Assembly: GCA_016716265.1 (NCBI GenBank) | Contig: JADJWQ010000003.1 | Coordinates: forward strand, 300,950-364,949 | Length of the DNA: 64,000 nucleotides | Direction of reading: 5' to 3' | DNA from: Planctomycetota bacterium | GTDB taxonomy: Bacteria > Planctomycetota > UBA1135 > UBA2386 | The notes under the pieces: generated by a model | The model's input: the letters and a program-made list of their open reading frames with translations, nothing else | Database searches by the model: none | What the model was told of the DNA's origin: nothing | Shown: positions 1-9,324 of the stretch, piece after piece | Position numbering within the stretch: position 1 is the first letter of the stretch | How the letters are laid out: each line of letters opens with the position of its first letter | Made by a program: the position numbers and the translations under genes

Positions 1-2
1 AG

Positions 3-905
3 GAGCTCGCCGAGTTCCAGCGCCGCGCCAAGCTCTATCTCGAAGGGCGCAAGTGGGACACTGCGCTGCGGATGGTCGACAAGGGCCTCGCGATCGACCC
101 CCAGGACTACAACCTGCGGGCCGTGCAGGGCGCCTGCCTGTTCGAGCTGCGCAACCAGGACCCCGACAATCTGCGCCGCGCCGAGGTCGTGCTCGACGCG
201 GTCTACCAGGAGCGCGATCCGGAGGACCACCGGCCCTACCTGCTGTTCGACTACGCGAAGGTCAAGCAGGAGCTCGGCCGACTGCACCAGGCCCGCGCGC
301 ACGTGCTCGAGCGGGAGACGACCAACCAGGACCTGACCGACTCCGAGCGCACGGTGCGCCGGGCGCGCGCCGACGAGCATCAGCGCCGCGCGCTGGAATG
401 CTGGGCGGCGGCGTCGGTCGCGTTCGACGCGCTGATCGACCGCGAGGAGCTGCTGCGGTTCGCGCACAAGGGGCTGATGGAGATCGCCGTCGAGCGCGGC
501 GACTACGCGGGTGCGGTGGCGCACGCCGAGGCCTGCCTCACGCGCAACACCACCGAGCAGGAGGCGGCGCGCGCGGTGATCGCCGAGACGATGACGCCCG
601 GCTTCGAGATCGAGAAGCGCAAGGAGCTGCAGGACCTGATCGAGCAGGAGCTGCGCATCCGTGCCGCGCTCGCCGAGATGTACTACGGGCGCGGCCAGTA
701 CGCCGACGCCGTGACCCAGCTCGACCTCGTGCTGCGCGCCGACCCAGGTCGCTCGACCGACTACTACAACCGCGCGAAGGCGCTCGAGGAGCTCGGGCGC
801 ATCGACGACGCGCGGCGCGACTACGAGAAGTTCCTCGGCACGACGAACCTCCCGAACGACGACGACAAGGTCCAGCGTGCGTTCCGGTTCACGCAACCCG
901 GGTGA
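3..905 (+). CDS. TPR-repeat protein, C-terminal part
   Basis: The reading frame is open from the left edge of the window, so the true start lies outside; about 300 residues are visible. The protein is rich in helical pairs typical of tetratricopeptide repeats. Examples are the pattern around DTALRMVDKGLAIDP near the start and the clearer unit YADAVTQLDLVLRADPG with YYNRAKALEELGRIDDA near the end. TPR proteins act as protein-protein interaction scaffolds; the partner cannot be read from the sequence. The gene overlaps the start of rnpA by 29 bases, so the two are probably co-transcribed. Its position directly before rnpA is unusual, because rpmH normally sits there. Confidence 0.8.
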   Translation, partial: ELAEFQRRAKLYLEGRKWDTALRMVDKGLAIDPQDYNLRAVQGACLFELRNQDPDNLRRAEVVLDAVYQERDPEDHRPYLLFDYAKVKQELGRLHQARAHVLERETTNQDLTDSERTVRRARADEHQRRALECWAAASVAFDALIDREELLRFAHKGLMEIAVERGDYAGAVAHAEACLTRNTTEQEAARAVIAETMTPGFEIEKRKELQDLIEQELRIRAALAEMYYGRGQYADAVTQLDLVLRADPGRSTDYYNRAKALEELGRIDDARRDYEKFLGTTNLPNDDDKVQRAFRFTQPG

Positions 906-1350
906 CGAGCGCGCCGCCACCGTCGCCGGCTTTCGCCTGCCGCGCGTACTGCGGGTCGTCCGCGCGAGCGACTTCCGGCGGATCTACGCGCGCGGCCGTC
1001 GCGCGCACGGCCGGCACCTGACCGTCGTCGCCGCGCGGCGCCGGGAGCCAGGCCACCGGCTCGGCCTCGCGGTGTCGAAGGAGCACGGCCACGCCGTGCG
1101 GCGCAACAAGATCAAGCGCATCCTGCGCGAGGCATTCCGGCTCGAGCGCCCGACGCTCCCCGGCGCCTTCGACCTCGTGCTGATCCCGAAGCCGTTCGAG
1201 GGTCGCCTGCAGCTCGCGGCGGTCCGCAGCGAGCTGGCCCGCCTGGTCGGCCAGCTCGACGGCGAACCCGAGCCGCGCACCCGCGACGGCCGCTCGCGTC
1301 CGCGCGGCGGACGCCGGCGCCGCGGAAACGACGGAGCCCCGCGCGCATGA
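877..1350 (+). CDS. rnpA: Ribonuclease P protein component
   Basis: RnpA is the protein subunit of RNase P; it binds the catalytic RNA and helps mature tRNA 5' ends. The family signature is seen as RRNKIKRILREAFR, preceded by LGLAVSKEHGHAV, with the FRRIYARGRR helix near residue 35. At 157 residues it is somewhat longer than usual because of a GTG start that adds about 25 residues and an arginine/glycine-rich C-terminal tail of about 30 residues. The GTG at 877 lies inside the end of the upstream TPR gene; the RnpA core begins near FRLPRVLRVVRASDF, so a shorter start cannot be excluded. The stop overlaps the yidD start (ATGA). Confidence 0.93.
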   Translation: MRSGSRNPGDERAATVAGFRLPRVLRVVRASDFRRIYARGRRAHGRHLTVVAARRREPGHRLGLAVSKEHGHAVRRNKIKRILREAFRLERPTLPGAFDLVLIPKPFEGRLQLAAVRSELARLVGQLDGEPEPRTRDGRSRPRGGRRRRGNDGAPRA

Positions 1351-1607
1351 TCGCGCTGCTGCGGAGACTGCTGGTGCTCGCGCTGTCGGTGCCGATCGTG
1401 CTCTACCGGCGGCTGCTGTCGCCGCTCAAGCCGCCGACCTGCCGCTTCCGCCCGACCTGCTCGGCCTACGCGCTGCAGGCGCTGCGCGTCCACGGCCCGG
1501 TCCGCGGCCTGTGGCTCGCATTGCGCCGCGTGGCGCGCTGCCACCCGTTCACGGAGCCCGGCGAGGACCCGGTCCCACCCAAGCGCGGCGCGGCGGTCCG
1601 CGGCTGA
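1347..1607 (+). CDS. yidD: Membrane protein insertion efficiency factor YidD
   Basis: This is an 86-residue protein with the YidD family layout: a short hydrophobic amphipathic N-terminus (residues 1-25), then LLSPLKPPTCRFRPTCS with paired cysteines, then the ARCHPF motif. YidD works at the inner membrane with YidC and Sec in membrane protein insertion. The start overlaps the rnpA stop by four bases (ATGA), which indicates translational coupling. The rnpA-yidD order is the usual one, but yidC does not follow here; a YfhO-type membrane protein does. Confidence 0.92.
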   Translation: MIALLRRLLVLALSVPIVLYRRLLSPLKPPTCRFRPTCSAYALQALRVHGPVRGLWLALRRVARCHPFTEPGEDPVPPKRGAAVRG

Positions 1608-1623
1608 GCGCGGTGCCACGGCA

Positions 1624-4209
1624 ATGGACGACCTGTCGCCGAGACCGACCCGCCGCGAGCTGCTGGCCGCGCTGATCCTCGCAGCGTGCTGCGCGCTCGG
1701 CTTCCTGCGCGAGGGCGTGCTGCCGACGCGCGCGCTGCTGCCGTTCGTCCCGGAGCGCTACGCGCCGCTCGGCGCCGAGGCGGAGCAGCGCGGCGAGCTG
1801 CCGGACCGGGCCGAGCTGCGCGCCGGCAACGTCTCGCTCGGCGACAAGTACAACCAGTCGCTCGCCTGGGACCGGATCCTCCAGGACCGGCTGCGCGACG
1901 GCGAGCTCCCGCTGTGGACGAACCACATTGCCGGAGGTGCGCCGTTCGTGCCGCAGATGGCGCAGGTCTACCAGCCGTGGAACCTGCTGCTGCTCGGGCC
2001 GTGGCCGTCGGCGGGCTGGTACGGGATCTCGTACTTCCTGCACCTGGTGCTGTGGGGACTCGGCGCCTGGTACTTCCTGCGGCGCATCGGGCTGCTGCAG
2101 CCGGCCGCATTGCTCGGCCTCTGCTGCGCGGTGCTCGGCCTGTGGACGCAGGCGCGGATCCACCACAACGTGATCCTGTCGGCGGCGCTGCCGCTGTGGC
2201 CGCTGCTGACGATCGTGCACGGCGCGTTCGCCCGCCGCGGTCCGGGACCGGCCGGCATCGGTGCGATCGGCCTGCTGCTCGGCATCTCGTGGTCCGGCGG
2301 CTTCGCGCCGGTCAGCCTGCAGACGACCGCGCTCGTGCTGGCGCTCGCGCTGGCGACCGCGGCGACGTCGCGGCGCGCGCGACCGCTGCTCGGCATCGGC
2401 GCCGGCTTCGCGCTCGGCGGGCTGGTCGCGCTGGCGCAGATGGGCCCGACGCTGCTCGCGTCGACGCTGTCGGCGCGGGAGGCGCCGACGCCGGAGCAGC
2501 TCGCGGCGATCGGCCTGTCGTCGCGCCACCTCGCGTCGCTGGTGTGGCCCGATCTGCTGCACTGGCCGGCGCGCGCCTACCAGGCGCCGACCTTCGCGGC
2601 ATTGCGCGAGCTGCCGGCCTTCCTGGATCCGGCGGTCGCCGGTCGCTTCAACTGGTCGGAGACCGCGGTGTCGATCGGGCTGCCGGCCGCATTGCTGGTG
2701 CCGCTGGCCGCGCTGACGCGCGCCCGCGTCGCGGTCGGCGTGTGCATCGCGGCCGGCGCGCTCGCGTTCGGCCTCGCGACCGCGAAGTCGCCGTTCCTGG
2801 AATTGTCCGGCGTGCTGCCCGGCGCGCGCGCCGGCGACCTGCGGCGCTTCCTCTACCTCGCGAGCATCGGCCTGACGGTCGCGGCGGCCGCCGGCGCCGA
2901 CGTGCTGCTGCGCCGACCGGCCGTCAGGGTGCTACCGGCGGTGCTCGCGCTGGCCGGCGCGGCCGTGACCGGCGCGCTGCTGCTGCGCTGGGCCCTGCCG
3001 TTCGCCACCGACGAGCAGTTCGCCGCCGACTGGGCGGCGCGCCTCGGCGAGCGCGCGCAGCTGCCCGCCGAGATCGTGCGCGCCGCGATGGACGTGCGCC
3101 CGACCGAGATCGCCGACAATCACGCGATGCAGGTGTGGTGCGCATCGCGCGTCACGATCGTCGCCGTGCTGGCCGCACTGGTGCTGGTGGTCCCGCTGCG
3201 CCCGGCTCGCCGCGTGCACGTGCTGCTCGTCCTGACGGCGGTCGAGCTGCTGCTCGCCGGCGCCGGCACGTTCGTCGCCGTGCCGGTCGCGCGGGTCGTG
3301 CACCCGCCCACCACGCTCGCGCCGGTGATCGACGCGACGGCGCGCGCCGCGCCAGGCGACGTGCCGCGCCTCGTGCGGCTCGTGACGCGCACCGATGGCG
3401 TCAGCATCGACCTGTGGCCGCCGAACCTCGGTGCCTATCACCGCATCGAGGATCTGTCGGCCTACGACCCGCTGCCGCCGGCGCGCATGGAGCAGACCTT
3501 CCTCGCGATCGAGCCGGACCGCCCCGGCAAGCCGAGCGCGGTGCTGCACGGCGCCGGCGTGCTCGCGTTCTTCGATCCGGCGACGCTCGCGCACCCGCTG
3601 CTCGACGTGCTCGGTGCGCGCTACGTGCTGACCGACCGCAGCGACGTCGCGCTGTCCGACCGGCTGATCGACGCGACTCCGCCGGCGACGCCGGCGCCGT
3701 TCCGACTGCTCGAGCGCACCACCACCCTGCCGCGCGCGACCTTCGTCGACACCGCATTGCCGGTGCTCGACGGCGATACGGCGTTCCTGTCGCGCCCGGG
3801 ATTCGACCCGCGCCGGGCGGTGCACCTCGCCGGACCCGGCGCCCCCGCGCTCGGCGGCGATGGCCATCCCGACGCCGACGTCGAGGTCGTCGCGCGCACC
3901 GACGAGCGGGTCGCGGTCCGCGTGACGGCGCGCGAGCCTGGCATCCTGCGGCTCGCCGATCCCTACGACCCCGGCTGGCGCGCGACGCTCGACGGCGCGC
4001 CGGTGCCGATCTTCGTCGCCGACCACTACCTCCGTGCCGTCGAGGTGCCTCCCGGCGACCACCGCGTCGAGTTCCGCTACGCCGGCCGCGAGGTCTGGCT
4101 CCCCCGCCTCGCCGCCGCACTGGGCGTCGCGGCCTGTCTCGCATTGCTGGCGATCGCGCTCCTCTCGCGCCCGCCGCGCGGCGGTCGGTCGGAACGCTCG
4201 ATCGCGTGA
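1624..4209 (+). CDS. YfhO-family multi-pass membrane protein (copy 1)
   Basis: An 861-residue integral membrane protein of the YfhO type. Many hydrophobic segments fill residues 10 to about 550. A conserved loop after the first helix contains LWTNHIAGGAPF, and a soluble C-terminal beta domain (about 560-830) ends with DPGWRATLDG and HRVEFRYAG before a last membrane helix. Relatives of YfhO are linked to glycosylation of cell-wall polymers, and the fold resembles GT-C glycosyltransferases; the substrate here is unknown. It is one of three paralogues in the window (others at 32933 and 39538). Its 3' end is partly duplicated at 32780-32908, on the other side of the mobile island. Start ATG lies 16 bases after yidD. 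Confidence 0.85.
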   Translation: MDDLSPRPTRRELLAALILAACCALGFLREGVLPTRALLPFVPERYAPLGAEAEQRGELPDRAELRAGNVSLGDKYNQSLAWDRILQDRLRDGELPLWTNHIAGGAPFVPQMAQVYQPWNLLLLGPWPSAGWYGISYFLHLVLWGLGAWYFLRRIGLLQPAALLGLCCAVLGLWTQARIHHNVILSAALPLWPLLTIVHGAFARRGPGPAGIGAIGLLLGISWSGGFAPVSLQTTALVLALALATAATSRRARPLLGIGAGFALGGLVALAQMGPTLLASTLSAREAPTPEQLAAIGLSSRHLASLVWPDLLHWPARAYQAPTFAALRELPAFLDPAVAGRFNWSETAVSIGLPAALLVPLAALTRARVAVGVCIAAGALAFGLATAKSPFLELSGVLPGARAGDLRRFLYLASIGLTVAAAAGADVLLRRPAVRVLPAVLALAGAAVTGALLLRWALPFATDEQFAADWAARLGERAQLPAEIVRAAMDVRPTEIADNHAMQVWCASRVTIVAVLAALVLVVPLRPARRVHVLLVLTAVELLLAGAGTFVAVPVARVVHPPTTLAPVIDATARAAPGDVPRLVRLVTRTDGVSIDLWPPNLGAYHRIEDLSAYDPLPPARMEQTFLAIEPDRPGKPSAVLHGAGVLAFFDPATLAHPLLDVLGARYVLTDRSDVALSDRLIDATPPATPAPFRLLERTTTLPRATFVDTALPVLDGDTAFLSRPGFDPRRAVHLAGPGAPALGGDGHPDADVEVVARTDERVAVRVTAREPGILRLADPYDPGWRATLDGAPVPIFVADHYLRAVEVPPGDHRVEFRYAGREVWLPRLAAALGVAACLALLAIALLSRPPRGGRSERSIA

Positions 4210-4230
4210 CCGCGACGCTCGCGCAGCAGG
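4199..4230. repeat. Left copy of 32-bp direct repeat bordering the island
   Basis: This segment covers the last codons of YfhO copy 1 and the first bases after its stop. It matches 32877-32908 at 30 of 32 positions, in the same orientation. It marks the left border of the accessory island. Weaker similarity continues upstream into the gene's 3' end. Confidence 0.65.
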
Positions 4231-4463
4231 GTCGTCGCTCGATCCGGGATCCTGGGCGTCCTGTCCGGAAACTCGACCACGCTGTCAGGAAGTGGTCCAT
4301 GGCGACGCGCCGTAGCGAAACGCATACGACCGGAGTGGCCGGCCGGCCATGAGCGGGGCGATTCCGCCATCATGTAGAGATCGCTTCTCGGGACCTCGAC
4401 GTCTGCCTCCGAGGGGGACGCAACGCTCGGGTGTGGATCTCGTATTGAGCGAAGCCGCTCTTT

Positions 4464-5950
4464 TCATGCCGCGAGCGCTCGGACGGCGGTCCGCTGCGTA
4501 GCGAAGAACCGCGACATGGCAGCATCCCATTGGTGGCTGAGCGCGAGCGCGCGGAGCTTGATCACGTGGTCGCCGGTATCCTGCTTCCAGCGCGATCCGG
4601 CGCGCTTCATGCGCACGCCGATGAGGCTCTTGCAGGTTGCCTCGACGGTTCCGCTGCCGATCGGCAGCCCTTTGGCGCGGGCGCCGGCGTAGTTCATGCG
4701 GTGCGCATGATTCGTGAGGTAGGTGATGGCCTCGTGGATGGGGCCGTGCTTGACCACGCTGCCGTCGACCGGGTCGCACCAGTGCGGTTCGAGGTCGGCG
4801 AGAATCTGCGTGACGGCGTCCTTCCTGCGCTCGAGGAGCCGGCGCCAGCCAGCCACGACCGCTCGGCTTTCGGCGCCCTGGATCGCCTCGGCTGCCGCGG
4901 ACAGCTTCTCTTGGACGTGCCAGAAGTCGACCATCAGATGGCGCGGACCTAAGAGGCTTTCCGGGAAGCTCGACTCGAGCAGGTTCCACATCTCGTGAGC
5001 CCCATCAGCGAGTAGCTGAAGTCGCAGCTCGGGCTGCTTCTCGCGCAGCCGGTAGACCACGTTCGCCATGGCGTTGCACACGTCCAAGGGGTCGATGCCA
5101 GGCATTTGTCCGAAGCGCATCGAGTAGAGCGCTCGGCCGTTGCCATCGTGCAACGTGACGGTGCCGCAATGCGCCATGTGGAAGACGCGCGTGATCTTCG
5201 GCGCGTTCCTCCTGGGCCGACCGGGCGGCCGCGGATGGCTCCTCCATCGGCACGCTCGCCCGGTCGAGCGATACCGAGATCGCGCGTGCCTCAGCCGGGA
5301 TCTCGAGGCTGCTCACGATGGCGTCCTCGATGTTGACCTGGTGACGAAGCGCACAGCGCCCCGAGCTCATGCGGCACGCGCTCGAAGCTCGCGCGAGAGT
5401 AGGGAAGCCGGCGGGTCTGCTTGCCGCTCTGCTCACCCTCCCGCGATGGCGCCTTCTGCAGCTCGAAAGCCATCGCCCCGGCCGTCTGCGGTAGCCAGCC
5501 GTCGCCGATGGCGCCCGCACGCAGGCTGATCGCGTCCACCGTCGGTGCGTTGCCCTCGCCGAGCGGACGATACAGCGCACGTCGCACCTCGACGGTCCCC
5601 GCGAGCGATCGGTACCGGCCGTTGCCGTACTCCGACCCGCGTGAAGGTCTTGCCGTCGATCTCGACTCGCGGCGCGTCGACCTCCAGAGCGCCGAGCATG
5701 ACCGCGTGCGCGTCCGCTCCACCGCGCCGGTCAGCTCGGCGACCATGACCTCCGAGACCGCGTAGTCGATCGCCTCCCGGCCTGCCGCGCCACTTGCGGC
5801 GCGCGATGCGACCGCGGCGCACAGCGCCTCGATCGAACCCACCATGCTCTTGCACGCAGCCGGCACCGCGACGACGATCAGGTCTTCGACGGCGCCCCTC
5901 CCAGGACGCTTGGTTCGCATCCTGCATCCGATAGGGAGGGGCGTCGTTTT
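4464..5950 (-). pseudogene. ISKra4-family transposase, frameshifted
   Basis: The intact 3' part (4464-5177) reads in one frame with typical ISKra4 features: DGAHEMWNLLE, DFWHVQEKLSAAAEAIQ, NYAGARAKGLPIGSGTVEA and CKSLIGVRMKRAGSRW. The 5' half is spread over other frames. Segments such as VEIDGKTFTRVG, NGRYRSLAGTVEVRRALY and HQVNIEDAIVSSLEIP lie in successive frames between about 5850 and 5200, showing at least three frameshifts. The gene therefore cannot make full-length transposase unless the shifts are sequencing errors. The element's ends were not identified; DNA at 4231-4463 and 5951-6150 probably includes them and shows no other gene. This is the first element of the accessory island. 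Confidence 0.8.
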
Positions 5951-6169
5951 GTACAAGTTCTTTTTACACAAGATCTTGTGCTCGCTCCCCGCCCCCGCCG
6001 CACCGCTCGGTGTCAGCGCCGCGCCTCACTCAATCCGGGAGCCACACCCCAACGCTCCGCCGCAAGCCCATGAGTCGAGCTCGACCAACCCTATCGAGTC
6101 TTCCGGTAGCACGGCTTCGATGGCACTTGCTGTTTGCTCACGCAGCTCGCCATCCGCGAGCCACCATGC

Positions 6170-7010
6170 TCAGGCCATCCCGCGCGTCAGCGCAATGCCG
6201 TTCGAACTGCTCACGGAGGCGAGGCCGCGCGCGCCGACCTCGATCCGCACGAATTGGTGGAACAGCCGTATGCCGGCGAACGCCGGTACGTTCGGGATCG
6301 TCAACCGGAAGTGGACGGCGCCGCCGACCGGGGACCAGGTCTCCGCCACTTCGAGCGTGGACAGGAGATCGCGGTTGGGCAGCCCAGCCCGGCGCAGCAG
6401 CGACAACGGGAGGTCATGAGTCGCGAGGCCGATCGCCGACACGGCCAGGCCCCCGGCACCGAAGCCGATGGCCGTCGAGCGGAACGTCGACCCCGACCAG
6501 GGCAGGCTGGACGCGGTAGGCGACATCGGACCGGCCGGGCCGGTGCAGCCGGCCCCGTAGGGGACGGCCCTGGCTGGGCCGGTCGACGTGAGCCGGGCGA
6601 TGCGCGACGAAGGGATGTTGCCGGCGCCGGTGACGTCCCCTCCGACGAATGGGCCCCCGTTCCGCGGCGGGATGCCCTGCGCGCAGAGAATCGCCTCGAC
6701 ACCGGAAGGTGCGCACGGCAGGGGGCGGATCCTCTGCAGCCCTGCCGGCGACAGAGTCGGCACGAGCACTGTGCCGAGCGGCGTTGTGAAGCCCATCTGG
6801 AACGTGCCTGCTCCCGGCACGACGGGTAGGTCCGGGCGAGACATCGGCGCGTACCGCGCCGGTCATGCCGGGCGCGCCGGAGACGGTGAGCACGAAGTTG
6901 TCATCGGCTTGACGGACCGGCCGCGACACGTCGAGTCGGAAGGGCTGTGCCTGCGCATCGGTGTGGCTGACCAGCGAGCCCAGCGCCGCGGTCGACGCGA
7001 GCGGCGTGAC
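6170..7010 (-). pseudogene. Secreted planctomycete-type protein, C-terminal remnant
   Basis: Residues from 6844 down to 6170 read YGAGCTGPAGPMSPTASSLP, PWSGSTFRSTAIGFGAG and a C-terminal LTIPNVPAFAGIRLFHQFV, a module seen at the end of many secreted proteins of Planctomycetota. The preceding part (DNFVLTVSGAPGMTGAV, about 6860-6930) lies in another frame, so there is a frameshift near 6845. No signal peptide or start is present before the divergent glycosyltransferase at 7034. I read it as the tail of a larger secreted protein left behind by rearrangement. The function of the lost part is unknown. Confidence 0.6.
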
Positions 7011-7033
7011 GGGGATCCGACTAGGATTGCCGC

Positions 7034-8152
7034 GTGCGGGTCCTCCACGTCGTGCCCGGTTGCCCCAGCGAAGTGCTGGGCGGCATCCAGACCGACGTGA
7101 CCGAACTGCTCGCCGCGCAGTTGCAGCGGCGTGATCGACCCGCGCTGTCCTGCGGCAGCTTCACGCCGGCGCCGGAGTCGCGCGTGGAGCGCGGGCGAGC
7201 ACTCGGCGTCGAGCGCTGCCGCGCGCACCGTGCGGGCGGCTGGTTCACCCATTTCGCGCACGCCCGCGACGACGGCGTCGGCGACGCATTCATGGCCGTG
7301 CTGCGCGAGGAGGCGATCGAACTCGTGCACGTGCACCACTGGCTATTCGCCACCGACGACCTCTGCGCCCGCGCCGCGCGATGCGCCGTCGCGGCGGTGC
7401 TCACGCTGCACGATGCGACCACTACCTGCCCGCGCGCCTACCGGGTCGACCGCCAAGGCGCGCCGTGCCTGGCGCCGCTCGACCAGCACGCGTGTGCGCG
7501 CTGCGTGCCCCGGTTCGCCGGTCAGACCGACCACGAAGTGGCGGAGGCTGTCGCCGAGTCCGTGTGCGCCATGCGCGCCGAGCTGGCCGCCGCCGCGGCC
7601 GTGCTGGCGCCGTCGAGCGCGTTGGCCGCGTTGGTCGCCGAGCAGCATACCGGCCCGGCACCGCGGGTCGAAGTGCTGCCGCTGCCCGCGCGCGAGCTGC
7701 GCGCGCCGGCCGCGGGCCTGCCGGTGCACTTTCGCGGTCGCTATCGGTTCGAGGATCTGGTCGCTGCCGACCTCGAGCTCGCCGTGTTCCCATCGCGTGC
7801 GTTCGAGAGCCACGGCTCGCTGCTGGACGAGGCCTTCGCCCTGGCGATCGCTGCGATCACCACCGCCGTGGGAGCGTTCGCGGAACGGGGCGGTGCTGTG
7901 GTGCTGCGGGTGCCGCCCGCCGACCCCACGGCCCTTGCTGCCGCGCTGCGCGCACTGCTCGCCGATCCGGCGCGGCGCGACGCGATAATGCGCGCGTTGC
8001 CACCTCCGCCACCCTCGACGGCGACCCACGCCGCACAGCTCGCCGAGCTCTGTCGGCGCGCCTGCCACCGCCCGGTGCCCGCTGTTCCATTGCGCGGCGC
8101 AGCGCCGGTGGGCGGCCAGTTTCACCGGTACCGCAACACCGCGCCGGCATGA
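7034..8152 (+). CDS. GT4-like glycosyltransferase with internal deletion
   Basis: The N-terminal half has the GT-B acceptor domain pattern: MRVLHVVPGCPSEVLGGIQT, then ELVHVHHWLFATDD and LTLHDATTTCPRAYR, with a cysteine-rich loop (CLAPLDQHACARCVP). The C-terminal half retains AVFPSRAFESHGSLLDEAFAL and the final PTALAAALRALLADPARR helix. The part that usually carries the first nucleotide-sugar binding strands (a YFGRL-like motif and about 60 following residues) is missing between roughly residues 230 and 245. At 372 residues it may be inactive or use a reduced fold. It overlaps the next gene by ATGA, so it belongs to a three-gene glycan cluster. Confidence 0.75.
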   Translation: MRVLHVVPGCPSEVLGGIQTDVTELLAAQLQRRDRPALSCGSFTPAPESRVERGRALGVERCRAHRAGGWFTHFAHARDDGVGDAFMAVLREEAIELVHVHHWLFATDDLCARAARCAVAAVLTLHDATTTCPRAYRVDRQGAPCLAPLDQHACARCVPRFAGQTDHEVAEAVAESVCAMRAELAAAAAVLAPSSALAALVAEQHTGPAPRVEVLPLPARELRAPAAGLPVHFRGRYRFEDLVAADLELAVFPSRAFESHGSLLDEAFALAIAAITTAVGAFAERGGAVVLRVPPADPTALAAALRALLADPARRDAIMRALPPPPPSTATHAAQLAELCRRACHRPVPAVPLRGAAPVGGQFHRYRNTAPA

Positions 8153-9324
8153 GCCTGACCCTGTCGGCACTGTTCGTGAACTTCAACTCGTGGCGCTTGC
8201 TCGACCGAGCGCTGCGATCGTTGTGCGCCGCCCCCCCACACGGACCCGATGGGCAGCGCCTCACGCTCGAGGTGATCGTCGTCGACAATGCGTCGCCGCT
8301 CCGCGATGCCGCGGCCGAGGCCGAGCTGCGCGGGCTGGTGGCGGCGATCGGCGGGGTGTTCGAGCAGAGCCCGGACAACGGCGGCTACGCCGCGGGCATG
8401 AACCGCGCGCTCGCGCACGCGCGGGGCGAGCTGATCCTGGTCTGTAACCCCGACCTGCTGTTCCTCTCCGGCACGGTCGATCGCTTGGTCGCGGCATTGT
8501 GTGCCGACGCCACGGTCGGCGCCGCGCAGCCGGAGCAGTATTGGGACGAGGACCTCCAGTGCCGGCTGCCGGCCGGCCATCTGCCCACGTTGCGCGAGCT
8601 GTACCGTAGCGTGCTCGCGCCGCTGTGGCCGCGCGCCGCGCGCCGCCATGTAGCCGAGCGCACGCAGGCGATGATCGAGGTCTGGACGGCGCCCGGGGTG
8701 CACGAACTGCGCATGCTGTCGGGCTGTTGCTTCTTGATGCGCCGCGCGACGATCAGCCGAGTCGGCTTCTTCGACGCGGGGTTCCCGCTCTACTACGAGG
8801 ACACCGACCTCGGCAAGCGGATCCAGCGCGCCGGGCTGCGGATCGTGCAGGTCGGCGGCAGCCGTGTGGTGCACCTCTACAACCGCTCCGCAGTGACCGC
8901 CCAGGGCGTGGCCACCGAGCGCTTCCAGGTCGGTCGGCGGCGCTACTTCGCCAGGTGGCACGGCTGGCTCGGCCGCGCCAGCGTGCGGCTGGTCGATCGC
9001 CTGCACCGCACCGCGCTGGTCCGCCGTCGCCTGCAGCGGCTGCCGTGGCCGGTGGTGGTCGATTGCCCGGTGGTCGACGGCCGGCCGCTGCTGCAGCTGC
9101 CGCGCCGGGTCGAGCGCTTCCTCGTCGAGCACGCCAACGACCAATGGTTCACGCTGACCGCTGGCACGTTCGGTTCGGGCGACACTTGGAGCCCGCGGGC
9201 GAGTCTCTACGCCAACTACCCCGCGACGGTCTACTTCCGCGTGGTCGATCTCAGCGCCCCGGGCGGACGCCTACTGGGTATCTACCGCCACCGCCGCACG
9301 TTGCCGGCCGAGGCGACTCGATGA
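8149..9324 (+). CDS. GT2-family glycosyltransferase (rhamnosyltransferase-like)
   Basis: A 391-residue GT-A enzyme. It has the opening LSALFVNFNSW, the VVDNAS motif, SPDNGGYAAGMNRAL, the metal-binding region LILVCNPDLL, and the acceptor-site stretch GFFDAGFPLYYEDTDLGKRI. These match WbbL-type transferases that add rhamnose or similar sugars to surface polysaccharides at the inner face of the membrane. About 100 extra C-terminal residues follow the GT domain and are unassigned. The ATG overlaps the stop of the preceding glycosyltransferase, and the stop overlaps the next start, indicating tight coupling. Confidence 0.85.
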   Translation: MSLTLSALFVNFNSWRLLDRALRSLCAAPPHGPDGQRLTLEVIVVDNASPLRDAAAEAELRGLVAAIGGVFEQSPDNGGYAAGMNRALAHARGELILVCNPDLLFLSGTVDRLVAALCADATVGAAQPEQYWDEDLQCRLPAGHLPTLRELYRSVLAPLWPRAARRHVAERTQAMIEVWTAPGVHELRMLSGCCFLMRRATISRVGFFDAGFPLYYEDTDLGKRIQRAGLRIVQVGGSRVVHLYNRSAVTAQGVATERFQVGRRRYFARWHGWLGRASVRLVDRLHRTALVRRRLQRLPWPVVVDCPVVDGRPLLQLPRRVERFLVEHANDQWFTLTAGTFGSGDTWSPRASLYANYPATVYFRVVDLSAPGGRLLGIYRHRRTLPAEATR

